From positions 5,088,083-5,152,082 of the forward strand of contig NC_089794.1 in assembly GCF_040412425.1 (NCBI RefSeq): a stretch of 64,000 bases of DNA. The letters are read 5' to 3'. Both the position numbers and the translations under genes were made by a program. Positions 1 through 13,940 of the stretch are shown here, piece by piece. A model generated the notes under the pieces. The model saw nothing but the letters and a program-made list of their open reading frames with translations, was not told the DNA's origin and ran no database searches. The stretch comes from Macrobrachium rosenbergii (taxonomy: Eukaryota > Arthropoda > Malacostraca > Decapoda > Palaemonidae). The first letter of the stretch is position 1. Every line of letters starts with the position of its first letter.

Positions 1-2155
<2,155 letters not shown>

Positions 2156-2365
2156 CGTAGAGGGGGTTAGTGGCGTTAGTGCAGCGCGCGTGGAGCACTG
2201 TAGGAATTACTAAATGGTGTTTGCAACGTCTCTTCAACCCCTAGCTGCACCCATTTTTTAGCCTTTTGCTTTGACCCCTCTCCATCTTCCTTTCTCTGTC
2301 TTGCTATTCAACCTCTCTAACTATTGCTTCTTAGTGCAACTGTGAGTTTCCTTTAAGTTCTGCCT
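2156..2365 (-). repeat. Short interspersed repeat, family F (GGCCAAAGGCC family)
   Basis: Reads as the reverse complement of the repeat at 37921-38181 and 44564-44807. Shared blocks are the segment around GTGCAGCGCGCGTGGAGCAC (equivalent to the palindromic TGCACC-GGTGCA block of the other copies), CCCCTAGCTGC, and CTTCTTAGTGCAACTG followed by a decayed form of the AACCTCGCAGTTG block. The end carrying GGCCAAAGGCC is missing here. I know this family as a common dispersed decapod repeat; its class is uncertain (SINE or MITE). Confidence 0.7.
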
Positions 2366-4015
2366 TGAGATCCTCGAAAGTCAGCTTTATTTTCTGGATC
2401 TCTTTATCTTGCTGTCCAACCACTGTTCACTGTTTTAATCACTGGAGAGGTCCCAGTTCTTGGCTTGACACCCTAGATCACATAAAATATAAAATAGATT
2501 AATCCCATCCTTTATCAACTGCAGCATACTAAAGCTGATAAAAGTTGACAAGAAATCATATCTTTTGAAGGAAACATGCCTCCTTAAACAAAAAATAACC
2601 GTTGATTTATGCACTACCTCCTCTTTAAGAGCCCCGAAGAGGGAGTGGGTTACCCTCCTCAACCCGGTCATAGGAGAGAAAATATGCTCTTGTGTCGCCA
2701 GGATCAGTACAATCGACCAGCAGCCATTGCAAAATGGCTTGAATTGCCCAACCTCTAAATGTCAAATCTTCATATATATCAGGGCCATTTCAAGTTGACA
2801 AAGACTAATTTCCTATCTTCTTGGGTCACTTCATGCATGAGAGATCTGATTTGGTAAAATCCAACATTTTATGGTTACCACATGATTAGGCAAACCACCT
2901 TGACATCCCTCATCATTTTTGGAAGGCACCGTCGGATAAAACAGCCGTCCAACTAAGAATAGTGACTGCTTTCGTTGTAGAGAGCGCTTATTTCAGTTCT
3001 GTCGTCATAAGCCAGAGAACTGAATTTGACACTGCCGTTGAAAAACTAAGGGGTTCTGTCTTGGGATGTTGCTTGATATCACGCTCCTTTCCAAGTCGTT
3101 TTTTCTTTCAAGATCTTTCAGTCTTGAGTGTGGTTGCACCAATTAATAATTATTAGGAGAGACGCTGATACAAAAGCAACGCAACTATGCGCAACATTTG
3201 AAAATTAAATCCATAAAGAGATGTACTTGGACTGTTGAGCGGCGTAAATATATTACTAGTCGATGCGTATAATAAAATTAACTAAGAATTGTCATGTACT
3301 TAAGGAACAGTTAAATGGCTAACGATAGGAAGTTTCTTTCATAATAACTTAGTTTCTTTCGTCGGTACCAAGGCTTGATAAATTTGAGTTGAAGGATTTA
3401 GATCGTGATGCACAAAACAAACACTGCGTCAACAACATGAAAAGCAACTCCAATTTTTCCGCTGGGATCAGATTTGGAACCTATGTTATGAATATACAAT
3501 GCACAGCATTTCCACAAAATGACCTATGCTCAAGAAAGGGAACTTGCATTACTTTAAAAGGCATCTCACTTATTCTAAGTTATTACAATATTTTACTGCC
3601 ACAAAAAGCCGAGGGAAGATTGTGGAACCCTTTTGAATATTCACGAGCTAAAATTTCCTCTTCAGTATTTCTGAATATTGAAGATTGGAAAATGAACTTC
3701 TTTCTGGCAGAACTTCATTCTAGCATAAGTAATAGTTAATTTTCACTGCTTCATTGCTTTCTTTGATTGCTGCTCGAGAGCAAATTAACATTTCATCAAG
3801 TAAGACGTGGCTATTTTATTCAGCGAATAATCAGGGCATTTCCATAAAGAAAACTGATTTGATTTTTAACACTCAAAAGAAAAGCAGTCACTCACACACT
3901 ATAACCTTTTTTTTTCTTAGGAAGGGGGCTATGTCTTACTTATGGATAAAATTGCTATGTCAATTACTTTATATAAATGTTAAATTATATATAGCGCAGC
4001 AATTAAAGAAAGGTC
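2366..4015. other. Unique sequence, no feature seen
   Basis: AT-rich unique DNA. Open frames reach about 116 codons (3389-3739, plus strand), but composition and lack of motifs give no support for coding. Confidence 0.4.
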
Positions 4016-4162
<147 letters not shown>

Positions 4163-4213
4163 ATGTATATTATCTGTATTTTTATATATATTATTTTATA
4201 TATTTATATATAT

Positions 4214-4245
<32 letters not shown>

Positions 4246-4246
4246 T

Positions 4247-5340
4247 GTGTGTGTATGTGTGTTTTTGAACAATGCTTATATTGTTGCCTCTTTTTTTTCT
4301 TTTGTTTTTTTGCTGGCGAGTTGACGTCTGATGGATGGACTGTAATAGGTTCTAGCAGCAAAATAGTATTTATGGGGGCAGCAGCAGGTATCCTTTGTCT
4401 GTCCGGCAGCAGAGCAGCGGAGTGTTTCAAAGATGGTTGCCGTGTCGGCTCTGTCGTGGTCGTCGTGTTTAAGATGTACGTTTCTTGGAGGACGAGATGG
4501 TTGCCTCGGCTCTGTCTGTACTGGAGGAGGACGTCAGCAGGCGAGATGGTTGTCGTTGTTCAGGTCCTGACAGTGTTCTTATGGGGCTGTTTAAAAATAA
4601 AGTTTCTGGTGATGTTGTTTTAATGTATTATTGCCTGAGTTATTTTATTTTGCTGCTAAAGTTTTATTAAAATCTAAGTATTATGTTGTTTATTAATTAA
4701 TTTTGCTGCTATATTATTATGAATTTTTTTTTGAATCATTTGATTATGTTTATGGTTTTGATACTATTTTATTGATTATCATATTTTACTCTGGCTTAAT
4801 TTTTCTGAATTTAGTAATGTAATTATTGTGCTGGTCATTTGTATTTAACGTTTTTGTTTTGACCCGGTACTTGTAATGTTTTTGACCAGTTTATTTTGTT
4901 GCTCCTGTTAAGTGATTAATATGGTCCATTTAATTGTTTATTTATGAACCTGACTCACTGTAAATATTGTTAATAAATTAATTTTAAAATTTTTTTTTGT
5001 ATTTGTTCTGTTCCTCTCTCCTTCATGTTTTTTTTTATTTTGTGAACCTTAGACCAGAGATCATAATAACAATATATAGTTGTTTGATATATATCATGCC
5101 CTTTCCCTCTAGTATATTTATTATATAATAGTTATTATATACTATATATAATATATGATAAATATATAGATTATATTTTTATATATATGATAAGCAAGTT
5201 TTAAGGGATATATGTTTATATATTATATACATATATTATATATATATATATATATTGTTATATAGGTATATATATGGCTGAAGCGATATAAATTTTGGAT
5301 TTATATAGTTGTGCAATAATATATACATATATTGATCATA
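4247..5340 (+). repeat. Diverged direct duplication, copy 1
   Basis: Collinear with 5913-6600. Shared anchors in order are GTGTGTTTTTG, CAATGCTTATAT, TGGACTGTAATAG, AAAATAGTATTTAT, ATGCCCTTTCCCTCTAG, GATAAGCAAGTTTTAA and GGCTGAAGC. Between about 5090 and 5400 this copy is full of TATATA tracts where copy 2 has ordinary sequence. A GC-richer insert with CAGCAG and GTCGTCGT repeats lies at about 4370-4560 and has no counterpart in copy 2. Function unknown; no convincing ORF. Confidence 0.65.
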
Positions 5341-5445
5341 TATATATGACATATATATATATTATATATATATATACATATAGAAAGCCGTTGGTATATA
5401 TATAACAAGCGTATCGAGTCCTCCAGGGGCCTAATATCGTTTACC

Positions 5446-5483
<38 letters not shown>

Positions 5484-5539
5484 CATACATATATATACGG
5501 ATACATAATACTTTGCAGTTTAATGTTTATGAATAAAAA

Positions 5540-5796
<257 letters not shown>

Positions 5797-5912
5797 ATGA
5801 TATGTCTTATGACATGTGTGTATTCTATAAAAAGTAATATGTTTTCTGTATTTTTGATATGTTATTTTCTATATTCTCTGAGTTGTGAAATATAACAAGG
5901 TGGTTTTTGTAG

Positions 5913-6600
5913 TATGTGTGTTTTTGTGCAATGCTTATATATTTTTTTCTTTTGTGTTTGTCATGTATGGACTGTAATAGCTGAAAATAGTATTTATTGG
6001 AGAAGCTATTTGTCAGTCTTACAAAGGGTTGGCTAGTTGTGTGATAAGATGATAAGAAGTGTCTTCCTGTAGGCTTGTGTGTTCAGGTGGACAGTTAACG
6101 TAAATTACCGATAAATATAAAGTTTTGTGAATTAATCTTGCTTAAGAATTGATTAAATCTTACGTTGCTTTCAAGTAATAGTAAATTTTTTTTGAGATTG
6201 TGGACTCTACTTATAACTTTTGAACTTAGAAATAAATTTTTGTATTTAAAGTTTAATAGCATAATGTTTCATTTTGACCACCAGTGAATATGGTTATTTA
6301 TGTACACACAAGGTAAGTGATAAACATGTTCAGTTTTCCTTTGTGTTTTTTAAAGTGAATTAGGGCCAGGGAAACAATCATAGTTGTTTGACGGGTGATG
6401 CCCTTTCCCTCTAGTTATTTATTGCTTATTAATTATTACCTCACTGATAACTTGATAAACTTGGATTGATTTTTTATGATAAGCAAGTTTTAATGGATCA
6501 CTGTTACCTTTAGAGCGTTCTGTCATAATATTATTGTTATGAGGTTTCAGGTATCTGGCTGAAGCAAAGGTAAATTTGGGTATTTAACAGTTGTGTAATA
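5913..6600 (+). repeat. Diverged direct duplication, copy 2
   Basis: Second copy of the unit at 4247-5340, shorter and far less rich in TATATA. The anchors ATGCCCTTTCCCTCTAG (about 6397), GATAAGCAAGTTTTAA (about 6478) and GGCTGAAGC (about 6557) keep the order and nearly the spacing of copy 1. It is followed directly by another giant (AT)n array. Confidence 0.65.
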
Positions 6601-6623
6601 ACCAGGTGAATCACTTCGTGACA

Positions 6624-6957
<334 letters not shown>

Positions 6958-6958
6958 T

Positions 6959-7539
6959 ATAATCACAAGATGGTTTCAGCTCATTTTCCGTTTGTTTTTC
7001 CTGTTTCGGGAACTCAATTCTCATCATCTGGCAAAATCAGATGAAAAAAAATTCATACATCAGGAGTGAAGCTAAAACAAAATACCATTGTAAAACATGT
7101 TTAAAATGTGATGAATATAATAATAAGCATATATAATGCAAAGCAAAATTGACTAGCAATGAAACACCAACTTACATTCAGAGAATAAAACCAACAAACG
7201 TATCAACCTATAGGAAAGAACCTGAATTGTAACTGAGGTCGAAGAGAAAAAAATATGTAAACAAATTTAATTTACTTACTACTAGTAGGAAATGAAAACA
7301 TGGCATTCACAAGGACTGATGAAAACAATATACTGAATTAAGTGTGCACAATTTTAGAGTTATAAAAGTAACAAAACGAGAATTCACTATCAGAGAAGCT
7401 TGTGTGTAAGAGACGGACTGAAGTATTAACTATTTAGGAAAGGAAAGGCTATCCGGGAAGAAGTGCAGAACTGGGGAATAAGGCTGTTTCGCAGCGCGTA
7501 ATGGTACAACTTAAATTGTTGTTGAGGTTGTAGCAGACA

Positions 7540-7572
<33 letters not shown>

Positions 7573-7685
7573 AGTGGGATTAATTTATGAAAATTCTGCT
7601 ATGAAGCCAAGCACTGTGGTACTTTCAGCGATTTAATGCGTTAGTGAAAAAAGGAATTTGGAGTGGTAGGCGAACGAGACTGAAG
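6959..7685. other. Unique sequence with a (CT)n run
   Basis: No gene seen. A (CT)n run of about 30 bp lies at 7543-7572. Confidence 0.5.
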
Positions 7686-7795
7686 GAAGGGAATGGAATG
7701 GAGATAAATTAAAAGGCTTAAAAGCAGGCACAGGTAACTTAACCCGGAAGGACTGCAGACTACCTTTAGTAATGCCTTCATTGCACCACGTGAGT
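7686..7795 (+). repeat. Family F repeat, decayed fragment
   Basis: Starts GGGAATGGAATGGAGAT and retains CGGAAGGACTGCAGA, TTTAGTAATGCCT and CATTGCACCACGTGAG, matching the 3' half of the family F copies at 38 and 44.6 kb. Confidence 0.5.
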
Positions 7796-9489
7796 AAGAA
7801 ACATGTTCAGACATTCTTCATTAAAGTTTTCATTTTCTACCTATTCGTCTTATTATCTTTGTAAGCTGTTAATGACCTACTTAAGGCCATCGTGCCAAGG
7901 GTAAGGCTGGCCATTTATCATAGAGTTGGTCGCAAGATCAGATACTACGTGAAGTTTTAGCATTTGTACCTTAGACTATGGTCTAAGGACGAGCCTCTTC
8001 CTTAGACCATGCCCTAGACACACTACGATCAGATCTCGACAAGCTAATCATTTTGCTTTTAGCAGCCGATCAGTCAGGAGTTATGGCGCAAGCCCTAGAG
8101 AGCAAGGACCTTTACACCATCTCTCTTTTTTTTTTTTTTTTTTTTGGGGGTGGGGGCTTATATTAAGCCTAAAATCAAAGACAGAAAAAGGAAGAGATTT
8201 TGGGTGAAAGAGTGGCAACTTAAATGGGAATTTTACACAATCAGATTTACTGGAGGAACTTGAATGACATCCAGACAATTGTCTAAATCACCTTCGCATA
8301 CATATGGAGACTTATTGTCAGTTACTTCATAAATTAACACATTCTATAGAAAAGCAGGACAAGCAAGTGAGAAAGGTTAAAATACCTTACGAAAAACTTT
8401 CTCCGATATATAGCTACAGGTAGATCGTAGGAAAATAATAAATTTAGCGCAATATCTCCTCAACGCTTAGGTGAAATTATTCCAGCGACCTATCAAGATA
8501 TATGGACCAATTCAGAAGGCTTATATGAAAGTGGTATTGGCAAAATATTGTGTATGTATTTACCAAATACATTCACTCACTAGTATTAATATATTTGCTT
8601 TTAAAATCATGAAAAAACAAATCTTTTTCAACCCACTTAAACTTTTTTATTACTTTATTACAAATAACAAAACAACTGGTATTTACATCAAGTAAAGTTG
8701 TTATACAATTGTTAACAAAAAGCATTCCGTTGTGTTTATATACTATAAAATAGATATAAACAACCTACAAATAACTGAATAAAACGAAATTTGCACTAAT
8801 ACTAGGACATATTATGCTAACAACATACATTAGGCAAGGATATTACCACTTTTTAGACAATGTCATTGTAAACAATTTGGTGAGAACAAAACCAATGTTT
8901 TTAGATTTTATTCAACCCACTAAAACTGGAATATATGTAGATAAATAACACGCACAACGCAATTACCCTCGTCCTTTGTTCTTGTAGGTAATGAAACTTC
9001 CCCTCGAGGGAACATTTATTTAAGTCTCTTGCTCAAAATGAGCTGAATGAGCAGAAAAGAATCTCTAATCACATATTCTGGAGATCTCGCTGAATAGTTG
9101 AGACTGCATTTGGATGACTGAGAACAGTATTTCGAATATTTCCTACTCCTACCAACTTAAACAGAAAGGGTTTTGATGGCCGGCTGCATGCTACACAGTT
9201 ATTTACAGTGCCATGGAAAAATAACCTCTGAGATTCAAAGGATTTATCCTCTAATCATTAGGTGTCATTACTCAATAACGAAATGGAAGGGAAGTTCGAG
9301 AAGATTTTATTAGCTGTTGTAATGGAGATAGTGCAATTGAATAGCAATCACATATGGTGTGAAATTTTTAAATACAACCTTTTTCGTTACTGTTTTGTTT
9401 TGATGGAAAATTATCTGTTATATTCACAGATATATTTTAAAAAATTCATATATGCATAATCTCTGGAAGTGTTACTAGAGTACATTTTT
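7796..9489. other. Unique sequence; poly(T)-poly(G) tract
   Basis: No gene seen. 8108-8155 is a long T run passing into GGGGGTGGGGG. A short inverted pair (CCTTAGACTATGGTCTAAGG, then CCTTAGACCATG) lies at 7968-8012. Confidence 0.45.
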
Positions 9490-9812
9490 AATTTTCTGTC
9501 AAAGAAAACTATTGTGACGGCTTTATCTGTCCGTCCGCCCTCAGATCTTGAAAACTACTGAGGCTAGAGGCTGCAAATTGGTATGTTCATCATCCATCCT
9601 CCAATCAAATTGCAGCCCTCTAGCCTCAGTTGTTTTTATTTTATTTAAGGATAAAGTTAGCCATAGCCGTACTCCTGGAACCGCTATAGGTACCAACAAC
9701 ACCACCAGACCGTGGCTGAGTTTCATGGGCCGTGGCTGAGAGTTTCATAAAGCACTATATGCTGTTCAGAAAACTCGACTGCACCGAGGAAATTTAGGCA
9801 TATATTTTACTT
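9490..9812 (+). repeat. Hairpin-rich AGTTTTCT element, copy 1
   Basis: First of four copies (others 13566-13940, 45617-45966 and, inverted, 47674-48034). It begins with a TTTTCTGTCAAAGAAAACT foldback and ends near GTTCAGAAAACTCGA. Inside is a large inverted repeat: ACTGAGGCTAGAGGCTGC at about 9556 against GCAGCCCTCTAGCCTCAGT at about 9612. This copy has lost part of the loop and of the 3' hairpin. I recognise the sequence as a common decapod interspersed repeat. It encodes nothing evident and looks like a non-autonomous foldback or MITE-type element. Confidence 0.75.
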
Positions 9813-10192
9813 GTTATTTTTATAATGTAATAAATAAATATTGTACATTTGTAACAACTAATGGGCAATAAAGAACAAATTACAAATTACATTTTCCTTA
9901 ACTTTTCTTTACTGAACACTGATTGATGTGGTGCTTTCCCATAGCAAAGGAATATCAGAACATCACAAGGACGGTTAATACACTTCATCGGTACGCACAG
10001 ATTTCTGGGAAGCCTTTACTTTCCAAAGTTGGTTGTTAATGTTTTTGGTGACCATTTCTCAACATCAGGACAAATTTTCTTTCAATTTTTCGACCAGGAT
10101 TTCCCAATCCTTCATTTTTCAAGTTTCTATAGGAATACATTTTACTCTTAGCGCTCCATAGGCAACAGATTACCTTTATAAATATCCATGCT

Positions 10193-10417
10193 GGTCCGCT
10201 GGTATAGTGGTTAGAGTCGTGGTATGCCACTCAGATGTCGCGGGTTCGCTTCTCCCCCAGGGCGATGAAAAATCACTGGCTCTGTATCATGATAAATTAC
10301 TGCTGCAGTGTGGGGTCTGCGATGGGAGGTTGAAACCATCATTCTTTGGAAGCTTGAATTTCAAGTCAATGGCCCCTGAGTGCTTGTTCCATGTGAATAG
10401 GTTTCATCTACTGAAAT
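10193..10417 (+). repeat. tRNA-derived SINE with 3' ATA tail
   Basis: The 5' 70 bp fold like a tRNA, with an A-box-like GGTATAGTGGTTAGAGTCG at 10201-10219 and a B box GGGTTCGCTTCTCC at 10242-10255. The body contains TGGGGTCTGCGATGGGAG and TGGAAGCTTGAATTTCAAG, and the 3' end GTTCCATGTGAATAGGTTTC runs into (ATA)n. The pol III box order and the simple-repeat tail are the hallmarks of a SINE, mobilised by a LINE in trans. I recognise the body as a decapod SINE. Confidence 0.85.
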
Positions 10418-10454
10418 AATAACAAAATAATAATAATAATAATAATAATAATAA
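10418..10454. repeat. (AAT)n tail of SINE
   Basis: Trinucleotide run directly attached to the SINE body; it is the element's 3' tail. Confidence 0.9.
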
Positions 10455-10517
10455 GTACTGAATTATGCCCAAAAACATTTATCAATCCAAATATAAGATA
10501 TTTCCGACTCTTATAGT

Positions 10518-10797
10518 TCCTTGTTGGACGAGTCGGTAGAGTTCTCGGCTAGCACTCTGCTAGGCCCGAGTTCAAGTCTCCCGCTGGCCAATGAAGAATT
10601 AGAGGAATTTTATTTCTGGTGATAGAAATTCATTTCTGGGTATAATGTGGCTCGGATTCCACAATAGCTGTAGGTCCCGTTGCTAGGTAACCAATTGGTT
10701 CTTAGCCACGTAAAATGAATCTGATCCTTCGGGCCAGCCCTAGGAGAGCTGTTAATCAGCTCAGTGGTCTGGTTAAACTAAGGTAAACTTAACTTTA
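10518..10797 (+). repeat. tRNA-derived SINE, second family, full copy
   Basis: tRNA-like head with GACGAGTCGGTAGAGTTCTC (A box region, about 10528) and a B box GAGTTCAAGTCTCC at 10568-10581. The body has TTCTGGTGATAGAAATTCAT, TTCCACAATAGCTGTAGGTC, CCAATTGGTTCTTAGCCACG and CAGCCCTAGGAGAGCTGTTA. A degenerate relative lies at 11222-11412. No coding capacity. Confidence 0.85.
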
Positions 10798-10879
10798 ATT
10801 TTTCCGGCTTTTTATATTTGACGTTAAGCAAATTAAGAAAGAAGACTCATTTTCAGACATGGTCGTGGAAAACCCTCCC

Positions 10880-11150
10880 AGAAGTTAACTGCTAGTTCTC
10901 CAATTGCAAGAAATTAAGTTGGTCTATAGATATCCTCTTCTCGACTAAAGCTGACGACTTGTTGACTTGTACAATCAAATACTGCCACTCAAAAAGCTTT
11001 CCTTAAATTTCACCAATTGGTTGTACAATCAGATTTGGACAATTACTGCCGCTCACAATCAGATTTCACCAGTTGGTTGTATAATCAGATTTTTACTGCC
11101 ACTCACACAAAGCCATTCACCCAATTAGATAAGTTCTGCAAATTTAGGCC
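10880..11150. repeat. Degenerate tandem repeat
   Basis: Three to four imperfect units share CAATTGGTTGTACAATCAGA, ACTGCCRCTCA and TTTCACCARTTGGTTGTA at spacings of about 60-70 bp. Diverged minisatellite, no other content seen. Confidence 0.6.
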
Positions 11151-11221
11151 ACTGCTTTATAAAATTATTCTACGCTGAACATTTGTACAATTATATAGAT
11201 TTATGGTGCTGTATAAGTTCC

Positions 11222-11412
11222 TCATTGGGTTGGTGGGTTAAAGACTACTGTTCTCGACCGGCCAATGAAGAATATATTTATTTCTGGTGATAGAAATTAT
11301 TTCTTGTGGTTCAGGTTCCACAATAACATTTGTAACCAATTGGTTCTTAGTTAAAATAAAAGCCAGCCCTAGGAGAGTTGTTAATCAGCTATCTGTTAAA
11401 CTTGATTAGCTT
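11222..11412 (+). repeat. Second-family SINE, degenerate copy
   Basis: Shares CCGGCCAATGAAGAAT, TTCTGGTGATAGAAATT, GTAACCAATTGGTTCTTAG and CAGCCCTAGGAGAG with the copy at 10518-10797 but has lost the B box and many short internal segments. Confidence 0.7.
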
Positions 11413-11500
11413 TAAGTGCTGTATATGAAAACAATTTGTAGAATATTGTTAAACGAAAATTCCTAAACGCAATATTGCAATTAAAGAATAATGTGTTGTA

Positions 11501-11938
11501 CAGGGTGGGGGCAAATCAAATGCCGAGTTTTGATAGCTATTTGGATATTTTAGAAATTTGTTGTTTTATTTGAAAGAAAAATGAACTTTTTGAAGTCTCA
11601 GGAAGATGGTGGCCATCGGTAGCGAATCACGCCTCGTCTCTCGGAGGGGTGATGGTGGCTCAAGCTCACCTGATTTGACTCATTTCACTTCTTCTGTGGG
11701 GATATCTGAAGGAGAGTGTTATATTGCCCACAAATTGGAAGAATTGAAGTTGCGAATTCGGGAAAAATTGCTGCAAACCCTTGAGATGTGCCGGAAGAGC
11801 AGCCGAAAACTCAGACATCGCCTTCAATAGTGCATTTGGACAAATTTGATGCCATCTTGTGTTTGATATGATTCAAATAAAACAACAAATTTCTGTTATT
11901 GTTTACTTTTTAATGTTTCGGCATTTGTTGTGAGCCTG
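11501..11938 (+). mobile_element. Internally deleted mariner/Tc1-like DNA transposon
   Basis: A TA dinucleotide precedes CAGGGTGGGGGCAAATCAAA at 11501. The inverted right end runs through GTTTCGGCATTTGTTGTGAG to GCCTG at 11938. The arms remain pairable over about 70-85 bp: AGAAATTTGTTGTTTTATTT (about 11552) against AAATAAAACAACAAATTTCT (about 11875). Between the arms lies a transposase C-terminal remnant. Total length is about 438 bp, against about 1.3 kb for an autonomous mariner. A second partial copy of the 3' end seems to lie at about 12040-12110. Confidence 0.75.
11606..11830 (+). pseudogene. Mariner/Tc1-family transposase, C-terminal remnant
   Basis: About 75 codons remain open. The segment begins around SSPDLTHF, which corresponds to the PDLxPxDFFLWG block of mariner-type transposases that carries a catalytic Asp. 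It continues with LEELKLRIREKLLQTLEMC and RLRHRLQ-type residues typical of the extreme C-terminus (LEELKxRIRE..IPxEMCRxxxRNFxxRLQ). The N-terminal DNA-binding domain and the first two catalytic acids are absent, so it cannot encode an active enzyme. The ORF's ATG lies inside the deleted element and is probably not an original start. Family assignment rests on recalled motifs. Confidence 0.65.
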
Positions 11939-13499
11939 TTGGACATAAAGTCTCAGGATACGCAAGGATCTAATCCATGGTAGCCAACCAATCAGCGTTG
12001 ACAGAAAAAAATAAAAATTTGCTAAACCCAGGCTTCCTTTGGACGAATTTGGACGCTTGATTTGAGTAATACTTAATGTTTCCGCTGTGAGCCAGTCGGA
12101 TATTGCTCCATGGTTTTAGCGTTGAGGTGATACGACCAGTGCAGCCAGATTTGATAGATTCTCAGTTCTTCTATGAACGTTTGAAGCTATATGTGATGTT
12201 GGTTCCTTTTACCCGTCATTACCACGGATGGCAGGGGATCAGAAAGCTGGAGATTCAAAGACACATTTCCAGATAGCCACCCAGTTGAATCTGTTTGGCA
12301 AGTATTCTTTTTAATGCTCAAGTTTCGTCCTAGAAACCCGCTCAAGTTGATATCCTATGACAACTGTAAACAGTTCTTGACGATTCTTCTTACTGGCAAC
12401 GATGTAAGTAATTGTAATTCTGATTTTCCCCATAAATACTGTCACTTTTTCTGAGTTCGTCTTACGCTCGATTTGTTAGACATTACTGCATCTGAACTAG
12501 TTTTCTGTTAAAAGGATTTTCATAGCTCAAACCACTGTATGCTCCGGGATGTGTTTTGTAGATTACTAAGGAAAATATATTAAACAAAATAGACAGTTTG
12601 CCACATCTCTTGTAACGCATTTCAAGTAATTAATCGGTTTGAATGACTGGTAATTCTAGGCATTATTATAAGAAAAAAGCTTTTTGATTCTTTGTGTTAC
12701 ACTTCACGAAGTGAACTACATATTGTGGGTATAGCAGTATAAAATTACTAGGAATTACCAAAAATATATTAACATTTCATTCTACATGGCAGACAAAATT
12801 TTCCTAATGAACCCTTCAAGTATTCCGTTACAAATTTAAACATTATTTTGAGTTCTTTAGAGGGCAAGCGTTAAATCTCAGCGTACTTCAAAGAACATGT
12901 CTGTTGTGCCAGTCTTATGCATATCTGAAAGAACAGTAAAATGTTAGTTAATCCTTTCGATATCTATTCTAAAAAGATTTCTTTGTAACTATAGAAATTC
13001 TAGATAAATTTAAGTAAGGAAGAAAGAAACAAAAACTCTCAACAAATTTTATAAAAACATTATTGGATTTATGACAAAAAAAGAAATGATATTTTGTTTT
13101 GAAAATCATTTTATAATTCAAATATCGTCAATGGTAATTTGAAGAGTATAAGCTCAGAGATATTTCATTGTGCTTCTTGTCTTTAATTTATCAGAATATA
13201 AAATTTTTGGTTCGTGGAATTCTTTTCAAATATGAAGTTTAAAAGTCTCGAATGCAAGAGAAAGCACTCACAAATCAGAGTTAAATAAATAACAAAAGAG
13301 AGAAAAATTCCCAACAGTGAAGAAATCGACATTGCAATTTGTCACGTGATTCTGAACCTGCCGCAGTCACCTCAGGCAACTCGAAATCCGCTACATTTAC
13401 CACGATGTTTATTCCAGCTCGGAGTTGAGGACGAGGAAAAAGAATGGAACACAAACAAAAATAGAGGAAAATTCCCCTCTTTACCATTAACTATCCAAC

Positions 13500-13500
<1 letters not shown>
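11939..13500. other. Unique AT-rich sequence, no gene seen
   Basis: No coding motif. Apart from the possible second copy of the mariner-like 3' end at about 12040-12110, I see no repeat. Confidence 0.45.

Positions 13501-13557
<57 letters not shown>
13501..13557. repeat. (CT)n microsatellite
   Basis: About 57 bp of CT repeat immediately upstream of hairpin-rich element copy 2. Confidence 0.97.
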
Positions 13558-13559
<2 letters not shown>

Positions 13560-13565
13560 CCGTTT

Positions 13566-13940
13566 TAGTTTTTTGTAAAAGAAAACTATTGAGGTGGCTT
13601 TGTCTATCCGTCCGCCCTCAGATCTTAAAAACTACTGGAGTAGGGGCTGCAAATTGGTATGTTGATCATCCACCCTCCAATCATCAAACATACCAAATTT
13701 CAGCCCTCTAGCCTCAGTGGTTTTTTACTTTATTTAAGGTTAAAATTAGCCGTAATCGTGCATCTGGCAACGATATAAAACAGGCCACAACCATGCCGTG
13801 GTTAAGGTTTCATGGGCCGCGGCTCATACAGCATTCTACCGAGACCACCGAAAGATAGATCAGTTTTCGGTGGCTTTGATTATACGCTGTACAGAAAAAT
13901 CTAATGCGCCGAAGAAACTTCGGCGCATTTTTTATTTGTT
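13566..13940 (+). repeat. Hairpin-rich AGTTTTCT element, copy 2
   Basis: The most complete plus-strand copy. The 5' end is AGTTTTTTGTAAAAGAAAACT. The central inverted repeat (about 13630-13720) pairs GGCTGCAAATTGGTATGTTG with CAAACATACCAAATTTCAGC-type sequence. A third hairpin is CCACCGAAA...TTTCGGTGG (13847-13875). The 3' end has ACAGAAAAATCTA followed by an 11-bp stem ATGCGCCGAAG, loop AAA, CTTCGGCGCAT (13904-13928) and a T run. It has at least four foldbacks in under 400 bp. Confidence 0.8.

Noticed and set aside
4249..4670. 124-codon plus-strand frame with a hydrophobic Val/Phe-rich sequence
   Set aside because: Derives from GTCGTCGTG and T-rich runs in a duplicated non-coding unit; the second copy of the unit does not keep the frame.
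10193..10265. Functional tRNA gene
   Set aside because: The boxes are good but the acceptor stem does not close, and the sequence continues into a SINE body with an ATA tail.
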